Shown one piece after another: positions 1-7,766 of a stretch of DNA of 64,000 bases. Both the position numbers and the translations under genes were made by a program. The stretch is from the NCBI RefSeq assembly GCF_007993045.1, contig NZ_VOOR01000001.1, positions 62,001-126,000 of the forward strand, in the 5' to 3' direction. Source of the stretch: Phaeodactylibacter luteus. GTDB taxonomy: Bacteria > Bacteroidota > Bacteroidia > Chitinophagales > Saprospiraceae. Every line of letters begins with the position of its first letter. Position 1 is the first letter of the stretch. Below the pieces are notes generated by a model. That model did no database searches, had not been told where the DNA came from, and was given only the letters and a program-made list of their open reading frames with translations.

Positions 1-1425
1 CCGGCTTCGGGTCACATCAAATACTTTGCCGCCGTAGCTGAGCTCTTTGGAAAAAGTTTTACCCCGGCTGACACTCGTGTTGTAGCCTACCCGCCCGGTA
101 AGGGTCAGCCCTTCTGCCGGCGTATAATCGAGGCTCACCTGCCCGTTGAGCTTGTTCAGGTCATAATCGTTGAAAGTATTGGCAATTTGCGCGAGGGGGT
201 TGATCACCTCGATGCCCAGCCCCGGAGTATTGGGCACAAGCGTAAACTCGCCGCTGTCGTCGCGGACCTGCAGGGTGGGCGGAGCATTGAGCCCGTTGAA
301 CAGCACGGAGCCAAGCCCGCTCTCGTTCAGGGCATCCCGGTCTATGTAGGTGTAAATGTTGTTGACCTGCAGCTTGAGGTTGTCTGCCAGATCAATGCCA
401 AGGTTGAGGCGGGCAGTATTCCGGCGGAATGCAGACTTCCTGCCGCCAATGATCCCTTCCTGATCGAGATGAGAGCCACTGAAAGAGTAGGTCACGCGGT
501 CAGAGCCCCCGCTAATGGTCACATCGTGGCTCGACATAGGTGCGGTGCCAAACACCTCAGCCTGCCAGTCTGTGCCCGTGCCCAGGCCGGAAGCGTTGGG
601 GTACGGCAGGTCTTGCCCACCTGCAGCATAACTTTCATTCAGCAACAGGGCGTACTCTGTAGCATTTAAGAGCGGCAGGAGGCGGCTGCTTTCCTGCAAG
701 CCCAGATAGGCGTTGTAGCTGACTTGCGGGGCTTGGTTTTTCCGGCCAGATTTCGTTGTGACCAATATGACCCCGTTGGCGCCAATGGTACCATAAACCG
801 CCGCCTGAGCATCTTTCAGGACGGTGATGGTTTCGATATCGCTAGGGTTAAGGGTGTTGAGGTCGCTCTGATAGCCATCGATAATGACTAAGGGCGCGTT
901 CTGCCCGTTGGTCGATACGCCCCGGATGCGGATATCCAGCCCTGCGCCGGGCGAGCCGGACTGCTGTGTGACATTCACACCTGGGGTGGTCCCTTGCAAT
1001 GCTTGCTCAATCTTTATCGGCTTGAGCTCTTCAATGGTCTCTGAGCCAACGAGAGAGACCGCGCCGGTTAGGTCGCGCTTGCGCTGCGTGCCATAGCCAA
1101 TGACCACGACTTCTTCCAGAGATTCCGCATCGGCCAGCATTTCAACAATGATTGGGCCGCCCGTTTCAATAACGGCTTCTTTACGCTGGTAACCGATGTA
1201 AGAGAACTGAAGGCTAGCCCCTTTGGGCACATCGGCCAGCTCAAAGCGCCCTTCAAAATCGGTGATCGTCCCTTGGACGGTGCCGTCTGCGGCGGGCAGT
1301 ACCACATTTACCCCAATCAGGGGGTCACCGTTGGCAGCATCCTGTACCACGCCCGTGACGGTAAAGTTTTGCCCCCAGGCAGTCGATGCCAGAAGCAATA
1401 AAGCGAATAAGGTAATCTGTTTCAT
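1..1425 (-). CDS. SusC/RagA-family TonB-dependent outer-membrane transporter, N-terminal 475 residues
   Basis: The gene runs off the left edge, so only the N-terminal half is present. The ATG at 1425 is followed by a short signal peptide ending in WGQ. Next comes a carboxypeptidase-regulatory-like beta domain (about residues 20-95; GVVQDAANGDPLIGVNV, TDFEGRFEL) and then a plug domain with the family hallmarks EEVVVIGYGTQRKRDLTGAV, IRIRGVSTNGQNAPLVIIDG and VLKDAQAAVYGTIGANGVIL. Barrel strands follow. SusC proteins form the outer-membrane channel that imports oligosaccharides or peptides with a SusD lid lipoprotein, powered by TonB. A susD gene would be expected just left of the window. The large regulator gene 1774-4638 lies upstream on the same strand and is the natural controller. 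The substrate cannot be inferred. Confidence 0.95.
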   Translation of the reverse strand, partial: MKQITLFALLLLASTAWGQNFTVTGVVQDAANGDPLIGVNVVLPAADGTVQGTITDFEGRFELADVPKGASLQFSYIGYQRKEAVIETGGPIIVEMLADAESLEEVVVIGYGTQRKRDLTGAVSLVGSETIEELKPIKIEQALQGTTPGVNVTQQSGSPGAGLDIRIRGVSTNGQNAPLVIIDGYQSDLNTLNPSDIETITVLKDAQAAVYGTIGANGVILVTTKSGRKNQAPQVSYNAYLGLQESSRLLPLLNATEYALLLNESYAAGGQDLPYPNASGLGTGTDWQAEVFGTAPMSSHDVTISGGSDRVTYSFSGSHLDQEGIIGGRKSAFRRNTARLNLGIDLADNLKLQVNNIYTYIDRDALNESGLGSVLFNGLNAPPTLQVRDDSGEFTLVPNTPGLGIEVINPLAQIANTFNDYDLNKLNGQVSLDYTPAEGLTLTGRVGYNTSVSRGKTFSKELSYGGKVFDVTRSR

Positions 1426-1773
1426 ACACTAATGAGTTTACAGCTGGCTCGTTCTGCCTGCCATTGGGTTGAATCAGGTACGCCAGGAGCAGGAGGGCTG
1501 CGCACATCCTTGTCCCTGCTGAATGGTATTGTCTACCGGATACAATATTAAAGATGCCAACCGGCAGGCTTGAAAAATCAACCACAACAAAAAACATACA
1601 AGACCAAATAAGTTTCGGAAAGCCCAGCAACTGATTATAAAACCTGACAGATTACAGCCCCCCTAGCCCTAAATGTCGATTATTGGCTAGCAGCAGGCTG
1701 TAGGCGGAAAGCGTGGGCATACCTGTGTTGTTGTGGTAATGTTGTGGTAAAATCAGGACGTGTTGTAGGCTGG
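1426..1773. promoter_or_regulatory. Region between the regulator gene and susC, with a tandem 11-bp repeat
   Basis: This 348-base stretch has no convincing gene. At 1730-1751 there are two adjacent copies of GTTGTGGTAAT/A, and an inverted copy of the core (ACCACAAC) sits at 1581-1588, nearer the susC start. In the direction of susC transcription the tandem copies lie about 305-325 bases upstream of the ATG and directly behind the regulator stop. Repeated short sites of this kind are typical of activator binding, so the LuxR-type protein encoded next door is a candidate ligand. That is inference; no clear -33/-7 promoter was found for susC. Confidence 0.4.
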
Positions 1774-4638
1774 TCAGATGCCTAAGATGTACTCAACAAG
1801 CCCTTCATCATGCTCTAGTTCCATTTTCTTGCGCAGGCGGTAGCGTTTCACCTCTACGCTGCGGACAGAAATGTTGAGCAGGGGGGCAATCTCCTTGGAG
1901 CTGAGATTGAGGCGCAGATAGGCGCATAGCTTAAGGTCGTTGGGGGTCAGTGCAGGGTGCCTTTCCTTTATCTTTTTAAAAAACTCCTGATCTGCATTTT
2001 CAAAAGCCTCCTTGAAAAGGTTCCAGGTATCTTCTTCGTTGGTATTTCGGTTGATGGTCTTCACCACCGCCCGGATGTTGCGGTTGGCATCCTCACTAGC
2101 TTTCAGCTCGTCTTTAATTTGGTTGAGCAGCTCATTCTTCTTGACCAGGCTCATGGTGGAGATGGCCAGCTCCCTGTTCTTGTTTTCGATGTCTTTTTGC
2201 AGCTGCTCATTGCGCAGGCGGACCAGCTGCAGTTCATTTTCTTTTTGTTGGCCCTCTAAGCGTTTTTGAGCCTCCTTTTTCAGTTGGGCCTGCTGCCGCT
2301 TGTAGTACCCCGTATACGCCCGGTGCGTAAAGAAGGCCAACAAAGACAAAAGTACGAAGTAGCAGCCAAGGGCAGGGTAAGACCAATACCACGGGCGGCT
2401 GATGTAGAAAGGGAACGAGAGCTCAGCAGCAGGCTTGCCGCCCCCAAGCCTGCTGCGCACACGGAGCGTGTACTTCCCGAATGGCAAATTTTTAAACTGG
2501 GCCTGAGCCTCCTCTGACCATTCGCTCCATCCTACATACCCTTCCAGCTGGTACTGAAACTCTGGCAAATCATATTTTTGAAAAGCAGGCACTGCGAAGC
2601 CGAAATTCAGGCTATTGAGACCATAGGGCACCTTTTGCCCAGGCTCCAACAGTAGCCGTACCGGCGCTTTGTCCAACGTATTGGCGCTTACCTCTGTGAG
2701 GGTCAGTTGATATGCCGATGGGGACAAGGCTCCGAGGTTGAGCAGCAGGTAGCCATCTGCCGTGCCAATCAGCAGTTGGCCAGGCTGCAAGATGGCAATG
2801 TTCTCGTACCCGGGCATGGCATTGATCAGGGACGAGGCGATAGGGATCTGATGAAGCTTTGGGGTAGGCAGCAGAGAGCTGTTGCTGAAATAATTGATGT
2901 ACTGCCGGGTAAACAGCCATAACCGGCCAGCCGCATCCGCAATCATTTTGCCAGAATGATAATTGCCTTGCTGAATGGGCACACTAAGGCTAGAGTCGCG
3001 GACAAACCCAGCCGCCCAATCCTGCATCCGGAAAACGCCGTCCCGTGAGCAGTACAATATTGCCCCATCAAAGCGCTCTAAACTGGAATGCTTCCCTTTT
3101 TTGGGCTCAGGGTAAGTTTTCACCTCCACTGCGCGCTGATAGGCTTCGTCTATACGGATACCGAACACCCCTTTGTACTCATGGCTGACCACCAGCTCGG
3201 CAGGGCTTTGCCATTCAAAGAAACGGGCCGAATAATCAAACCCTTGCAGGCTGTTGCGGTAGGCCCACCCTCCTCCATTTTTTTCCAAAAAGGCAAGCCC
3301 CCGGTACGTGCCCACTGCCATGAGCTGCCCCTTGCCGCCAGGCACCGGCTCAAATTTCCAGGCTCCCACCTCGGGCCCAATCTTGCGGGCCTCCTCCCCT
3401 TCAAGCAGGAAGACCCCTTTGTCGTGCCCACACAACAAATCCTCCCCAAACCGGTACAGTGCCCAAACTTGGCCTTTCGTGCCGGGGATCAACCGGAACG
3501 GTGCCTGCCCGTACACTGCCCGCTTAAACAGCCCCTGATTGGTGCCCAGATAGAGCTGCCCATTATGGACTTCTGCCGCATACACCGTACCCAGCCGCCC
3601 GCTCTCATCGGCAAACCGGCGGATAGGTGATTCCAGATTGATGCAGTTGATGCCATTGTCAGTCCCAGCCCAAAGGTTGTGTTCGTCGTCTTCAAAAAGG
3701 GAAAGTACTGTGTTGTTGGCCAGCCCCTCCGATTGCGAAAAATGATAACGCAGCTGCCCATCCGGCCTAAAGAGGAATACCCCGTTTGAGATCGTGCCCA
3801 CAGCCAGCTGCCCCCCGCTCAGGTGCCGGGCACTGTAGATGCTTTTCCCTTCAAGAGCAACAGCCGCTGCAGACCAGGCGGGGGCCAACGGAGCGGGCCA
3901 GCCCTGTACACCTTCACTGGCATCGAGCAAAAACAGCTGCCCGCCCTCCGCCTGTATGTCAATCCAGCGGGTTGAAGGCAGGGCACCAGGCGGGACCAGC
4001 AACTGCTGCTCCCCTTTTATCAGCTCATACACCGCTTGCCGGGGGTCTGTGAAGATCAGCCGCCCATCCGTCAGAAATAGCTTATCGACCCCGTGCTCAG
4101 GCCGGATGACTTCCATGCCGCCTGTGCCCGGGGTGTAGATGTAAAGCTGGTCAAGCGACTGGAACACAATCCGGCCTTCATATTCCAATATATTCCAAAT
4201 GTGCTCGTCGGGCACCAGGGCATCTTGGTTTTCTGCACTGACAGAGCGATAAGACAGCTGGCCTTTTGCCCCCCGCTCCCAATAGCCAAACTCCATATAG
4301 CAGCCTGTATATACCCGGCCGCCAGCCGGGCGTACAGCCCTGATGATGGTCTCGTTTGGAGAAGGGTAGAGCGTCCACGCCGTACCATTGAACTCCAGCA
4401 AGCCTGCATTATTGGCTACATAAAGGAAACGGTCCTGCCCCTGCCCGATCATCCAATTTTGATTGCCCCCCAGGTAGATTTCGGGCTTGAAGCTGCGCAC
4501 GGGTGGCAGCTCCTGAGCAGCCAATGGGCAGAGAGCAGACAAGGCCCACCACAGCAGCAAGCTGCGGAGAAGGCACCGCCCTTCATCCGTTTGGCGATAA
4601 GCCATGTTCAGTCCTCTTAGCATCTTCATCGCATCCAA
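1774..4638 (-). CDS. Membrane sensor-regulator: two-component-type propeller, Y_Y_Y domain, TM helix, coiled coil, LuxR-type HTH
   Basis: The 954-residue protein has an N-terminal signal or anchor segment (about residues 20-42) and then a long repeat region with beta-propeller motifs such as SLFEDDEHNLWAGTDNGINC. A Y_Y_Y-like domain follows (about 670-750, YQLEGYVGWSEW...LPFGKYTLRVRS), then one membrane helix (about 753-772), a charged coiled coil (775-850) and a C-terminal helix-turn-helix (about 890-945, LTPNDLKLCAYLRLNLSSKEIA...VEVKRYRLRKKM). There is no kinase or receiver domain: a periplasmic ligand signal would pass directly to the DNA-binding tail. Such proteins usually sit beside susCD loci, as here, where susC lies immediately downstream on the same strand. 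Several Met codons at the N-terminus (residues 1, 4, 6, 13) make the exact start uncertain. Confidence 0.88.
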   Translation of the reverse strand: MDAMKMLRGLNMAYRQTDEGRCLLRSLLLWWALSALCPLAAQELPPVRSFKPEIYLGGNQNWMIGQGQDRFLYVANNAGLLEFNGTAWTLYPSPNETIIRAVRPAGGRVYTGCYMEFGYWERGAKGQLSYRSVSAENQDALVPDEHIWNILEYEGRIVFQSLDQLYIYTPGTGGMEVIRPEHGVDKLFLTDGRLIFTDPRQAVYELIKGEQQLLVPPGALPSTRWIDIQAEGGQLFLLDASEGVQGWPAPLAPAWSAAAVALEGKSIYSARHLSGGQLAVGTISNGVFLFRPDGQLRYHFSQSEGLANNTVLSLFEDDEHNLWAGTDNGINCINLESPIRRFADESGRLGTVYAAEVHNGQLYLGTNQGLFKRAVYGQAPFRLIPGTKGQVWALYRFGEDLLCGHDKGVFLLEGEEARKIGPEVGAWKFEPVPGGKGQLMAVGTYRGLAFLEKNGGGWAYRNSLQGFDYSARFFEWQSPAELVVSHEYKGVFGIRIDEAYQRAVEVKTYPEPKKGKHSSLERFDGAILYCSRDGVFRMQDWAAGFVRDSSLSVPIQQGNYHSGKMIADAAGRLWLFTRQYINYFSNSSLLPTPKLHQIPIASSLINAMPGYENIAILQPGQLLIGTADGYLLLNLGALSPSAYQLTLTEVSANTLDKAPVRLLLEPGQKVPYGLNSLNFGFAVPAFQKYDLPEFQYQLEGYVGWSEWSEEAQAQFKNLPFGKYTLRVRSRLGGGKPAAELSFPFYISRPWYWSYPALGCYFVLLSLLAFFTHRAYTGYYKRQQAQLKKEAQKRLEGQQKENELQLVRLRNEQLQKDIENKNRELAISTMSLVKKNELLNQIKDELKASEDANRNIRAVVKTINRNTNEEDTWNLFKEAFENADQEFFKKIKERHPALTPNDLKLCAYLRLNLSSKEIAPLLNISVRSVEVKRYRLRKKMELEHDEGLVEYILGI

Positions 4639-4705
4639 AGTTACAAACTGGCATGCAAAGAAAGGGTTTCCATTGAATTGCCTGCCCGAGCTGGCATAAG
4701 CTTTT

Positions 4706-4713
4706 TATCTTTG
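4706..4713 (+). promoter_or_regulatory. Bacteroidota -7 box TATCTTTG before the glycosyltransferase gene
   Basis: TATCTTTG matches the Bacteroidota -7 consensus TAnnTTTG exactly and lies 33 bases before the ATG at 4746, in the short divergent gap with the regulator gene. TTG triplets occur at 4673 and 4678, but the spacing (25-30) is longer than usual, so only the -7 part is well supported. Confidence 0.5.
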
Positions 4714-4745
4714 CCCCCCTCAAAAGGTATTCACCAAAACAACAC

Positions 4746-6422
4746 ATGGCTCAACCAACTCCTCCTAATTGGCAATATCCCGCAGGCTTTTTCCTGCTCG
4801 GGGCGCTGTTTTTCCTGCCATTCCTTGGCGGGGTGCATTTGTTTGACTGGGACGAGGTGAACTTCGCCGAAATTGCCCGGGAAATGCTGATCACGGGCGA
4901 GTTTACGCGCGTGTATGTCAACTTTGAGCCTTTTTTCCAGAAGCCGCCACTGTTCTTGTGGCTGCAAGCCGGGGCTATGGCACTGTTGGGCGTAGGCGAG
5001 TATGCCGCCCGCTTCCCCAACGCTATTTGCGGGATGATTACCCTCCCGCTGCTCTACCGCCTGGGGCTCAAGCTCCGGGGGCAGCAGTTCGGGCTGTTGT
5101 GGGCGGGGGCTTATTTCGGGGCAGTGCTCCCCTTCCTCTATTTCAAATCCGGCATCATCGACCCCTGGTTCAACCTGTTCATTTTTTTGGGGCTTTACCA
5201 CTTTATCCTGGCCTACTGGCAAAAAAGCAGCCCGGGGCAGGCTGGGCTGAGCAAGAGCCCTCTCTGGTACTTTTTCTGGGGCGGGTTCTGGATTGGGATG
5301 GGCATTCTCACCAAAGGGCCAGTTGCCTACCTGATCGCGGTATTGACAATGGGCGTGTATTGGGCAGCGCAGCGTTTCCGGCTATACATCAGTATCCCAC
5401 AATTCTTATTTTTTTCTTTTGCTGCCAGCCTGGTCACTTTAGGCTGGCTGGGTGTAGAGACTTTGAAGAATGGGCCGGAGTTTGTGCGGGAATTCACCGT
5501 TTACCAATACCGGCTGTTCAGTACGCCCGATGCCGGGCACAAAGGGTTCCCTGGTTACCACCTGGCTGTGCTGCTCTTAGGCTGTTTCCCGGTATCAATC
5601 TTTGCCATCCGGGCATTTGGCAAAATGCCGGCTGAGGAGCACGCCTACCAGGCCGACTTCAGGAGATGGATGAAATACCTGTTCTGGACCGTGCTCATAT
5701 TGTTCAGCATCGTGCAGTCCAAGATTGTCCACTACAGCTCTATGTGCTATTTCCCATTGACGTACCTGGCCGCACTGACCCTGGAAGGGATATTGTCTGG
5801 CCGCCTCTCCTACAGCAAATGGATGCGCAACCTCCTCTTTGGCATTGGCGGGCTATACGTAGCCGCCACCCTGGCCCTTCCCTTTGTGGGGATGCAGGCA
5901 GAAGTGCTCGCCCCACTGTTCAATGACCCGTTTGCTCAGGGCAACCTACAGGCTGAGGTATATTGGAGCGGATGGGAAGTAGTGCCCGGGCTTTTCCTGC
6001 TGGCCCTGCTACTGCTGAGCCACCGCCTGCTCATGAGGGCCCCGGCCAAAGGGGTGCGGCTGCTGCTGGGCGGGACTGGGCTGTTTGTCATGCTGGCCCT
6101 TGTTTTTTTCATCAAACGCATTGAAGGCTACTCGCAGCGGGCGGCTGTTTCCTTCTTTCAGGAGCATGCAGCCGAAGACGCCCACTACCTGGTCAGCGGG
6201 TACAAATCCTATGTGCATTTATTCTATACTCAAGTAGAAGAAGCCGGGCTGGCTTGTTTCCAGGATGAGGTATGCCAACAAGCGCTGTTGGAAGGGCCCA
6301 TACAGCGGCCGGTCTACCTTGCGGTAAAAGTCCACCGGGCAAAGCCCTATCTTGAGCACCCCAACCTAGAACTGATCCGTGAAAAGAACGGGTTTGTCTT
6401 TTTTAGGCGAATGCCAAAGTAA
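4746..6422 (+). CDS. Multi-spanning glycosyltransferase, PMT/ArnT (GT39-like) family
   Basis: This 558-residue hydrophobic protein has about 11-13 membrane segments. Its first loop carries the family signature FDWDEVNFAEIAREM, where the acidic pair is the catalytic/metal site of ArnT and PMT enzymes. Later motifs include FQKPPLFLWLQAG, YAARFPNAICG and GMGILTKGPVAY. Members transfer sugars from a polyprenyl-phosphate donor to lipid A or proteins on the outer face of the inner membrane. The acceptor here is unknown. The gene is monocistronic in appearance: a regulator diverges upstream, and a sigma-factor gene with its own -7 box starts 38 bases downstream. A second GT39-type enzyme is encoded at 51581-52999. 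Confidence 0.88.
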   Translation: MAQPTPPNWQYPAGFFLLGALFFLPFLGGVHLFDWDEVNFAEIAREMLITGEFTRVYVNFEPFFQKPPLFLWLQAGAMALLGVGEYAARFPNAICGMITLPLLYRLGLKLRGQQFGLLWAGAYFGAVLPFLYFKSGIIDPWFNLFIFLGLYHFILAYWQKSSPGQAGLSKSPLWYFFWGGFWIGMGILTKGPVAYLIAVLTMGVYWAAQRFRLYISIPQFLFFSFAASLVTLGWLGVETLKNGPEFVREFTVYQYRLFSTPDAGHKGFPGYHLAVLLLGCFPVSIFAIRAFGKMPAEEHAYQADFRRWMKYLFWTVLILFSIVQSKIVHYSSMCYFPLTYLAALTLEGILSGRLSYSKWMRNLLFGIGGLYVAATLALPFVGMQAEVLAPLFNDPFAQGNLQAEVYWSGWEVVPGLFLLALLLLSHRLLMRAPAKGVRLLLGGTGLFVMLALVFFIKRIEGYSQRAAVSFFQEHAAEDAHYLVSGYKSYVHLFYTQVEEAGLACFQDEVCQQALLEGPIQRPVYLAVKVHRAKPYLEHPNLELIREKNGFVFFRRMPK

Positions 6423-6428
6423 ATTTTT

Positions 6429-6436
6429 TACTTTTG
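6429..6436 (+). promoter_or_regulatory. -7 box TACTTTTG of the first sigma-factor gene
   Basis: A perfect TAnnTTTG element lies 24 bases before the ATG at 6461. It settles the start: an in-frame TTG at 6434 falls inside the -7 element itself and so cannot be in the message. No good -33 TTG was seen at the expected distance. Confidence 0.55.
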
Positions 6437-6460
6437 GCTAGGAAACATTCCCCCTTCCCT

Positions 6461-7051
6461 ATGCTGAAGTTTTTCAAAAGCGAACCGTTCAAACACCTCA
6501 CCGATGAGGAGCTCTTGGCGCGTTACCGCCAAAGAGGGGGGAACCGTGTGCTCAATGCGCTCATAGACCGGTACCTGCACATTGTATACGGTGCTGCGCT
6601 GCAATACCTCAAAAACCAAGCTGATGCAGAAGATGCTACCATGGAGATCATGGGCAGCCTGGGCCCTAAACTCCGTAAATACGACATTCAGAACTTCTCC
6701 TCTTGGCTTTACGCTGTCGTCAACAATCATTGCTATAAAACAGTAAAAAAGCGGGCAGCCAGCCGCACAGAAGATATCGATGAAAATAATGAGCCCGGGT
6801 TTATGGAATTCATGCAGCACAACGCTCTATTGGAAAGAGAAGCCCAATTTGATAAACTGAGCGACGCCATTGACGAACTCAACCCGGAGCAACGTCAATG
6901 TATCACCGCTTTTTACTTGCAACAGAAAACCTATAAACAGATCGCAAGCGAGCTTGGCTATACCGAAAACCAAGTCAAGAGTTATATCCAAAACGGCAAA
7001 CGCAACCTCAGAACCCAAATCGCCAAATGGTATGAAAGCCAAACAAAATAA
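6461..7051 (+). CDS. ECF-type RNA polymerase sigma factor
   Basis: The 196-residue protein has a region-2 segment (LNALIDRYLHIVYGAALQYL, then NQADAEDATMEIM and the promoter-melting stretch NFSSWLYAVVNNHCYK) and a region-4 helix-turn-helix (LNPEQRQCITAFYLQQ, YKQIASELGYTENQVKSYIQ, GKRNLRTQI). It is the usual length of an ECF factor. The start was placed at ATG 6461 because the -7 promoter box covers the only upstream alternative. The next gene overlaps it by 20 bases and encodes a membrane protein with TPR-like repeats, the usual place for an anti-sigma partner. The regulon is unknown; the convergent TPR-CHAT gene and the similar locus at 23145-28138 suggest a shared theme. Confidence 0.9.
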   Translation: MLKFFKSEPFKHLTDEELLARYRQRGGNRVLNALIDRYLHIVYGAALQYLKNQADAEDATMEIMGSLGPKLRKYDIQNFSSWLYAVVNNHCYKTVKKRAASRTEDIDENNEPGFMEFMQHNALLEREAQFDKLSDAIDELNPEQRQCITAFYLQQKTYKQIASELGYTENQVKSYIQNGKRNLRTQIAKWYESQTK

Positions 7052-7766
7052 ACAGCCGGAAATCAGCAGAGAAGAGCTCTTACAGCAATTTGAAAAGCAT
7101 CCGGGCGCTACTGCACAAAAAAAATTCAGCGCTTTTTCTCAGCGGGCCCTCAATGGCATGAAATACCAAGAAGGAGACCTCCGCCAATCCTTAAAACGGC
7201 TCGACGGGAAAATCAAGCGCAATAACCGGCCGGCTATCCTCCCTAAGCTCGCCGCAGCTGCCAGTATTGCCCTGCTGCTCGCGCTCAGCTATATCTACTT
7301 GCCCTACGCTCAGGAAGCGGGCGCAGGGCAAGGCTACACCGCCTATTTCGACTACCCTGTCTTAGTGCTTTCCAATGTAGAGCGGGGCAAAGCCGAAGCT
7401 CCACAAAGCAGCACGGCCTCCTTGCTGAGCCGTGCCGCGCAAACTTACCAAGCCGGATCTTATTCAGACGCAGAGGGCCTGCTAAGGGCATATATCAGCC
7501 AAGTGCCTGATGATGGGGAAGCCCAATTCTACTTTGCAGTCGTACTGCTCGGGCAGGACAAAGCTAGCGGGGCAAAGCCAATTTTAGAACGGCTGAAAAA
7601 CAACCTGCCGGCCCCCAATTACAAAAGGCCAGTAGATTGGTACCTCGCCCTGTCCTACATAGCCGAAGGAGAACCTGAACAGGCCCGGGGGCTTTTGCTG
7701 TCGCTCAGCCAAGGGGATGACCGGTACGCAAGGCTCGCAAGGCTTGCCATCAACCAGCTTTTCTAA
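7032..7766 (+). CDS. Membrane-anchored TPR-like protein, probable partner of the sigma factor
   Basis: The ATG at 7032 lies inside the end of the sigma gene (20-base overlap, so translation is probably coupled). The 244-residue product has a polar cytoplasmic N-terminus of about 65 residues (EISREELLQQFEKHPG...LRQSLKRLDGKIKRN), one membrane helix (about 70-90, LAAAASIALLLALSYIYL) and an outer C-terminal part with TPR-like helices (LLSRAAQTYQAGSYSDAEGL, AQFYFAVVLLGQDKASGAKP, DWYLALSYIAEGEPEQARGL). The topology fits an anti-sigma factor, but no named anti-sigma fold was recognised. Its last 17 bases overlap the end of the convergent CHAT gene. Confidence 0.75.
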   Translation: MKAKQNKQPEISREELLQQFEKHPGATAQKKFSAFSQRALNGMKYQEGDLRQSLKRLDGKIKRNNRPAILPKLAAAASIALLLALSYIYLPYAQEAGAGQGYTAYFDYPVLVLSNVERGKAEAPQSSTASLLSRAAQTYQAGSYSDAEGLLRAYISQVPDDGEAQFYFAVVLLGQDKASGAKPILERLKNNLPAPNYKRPVDWYLALSYIAEGEPEQARGLLLSLSQGDDRYARLARLAINQLF

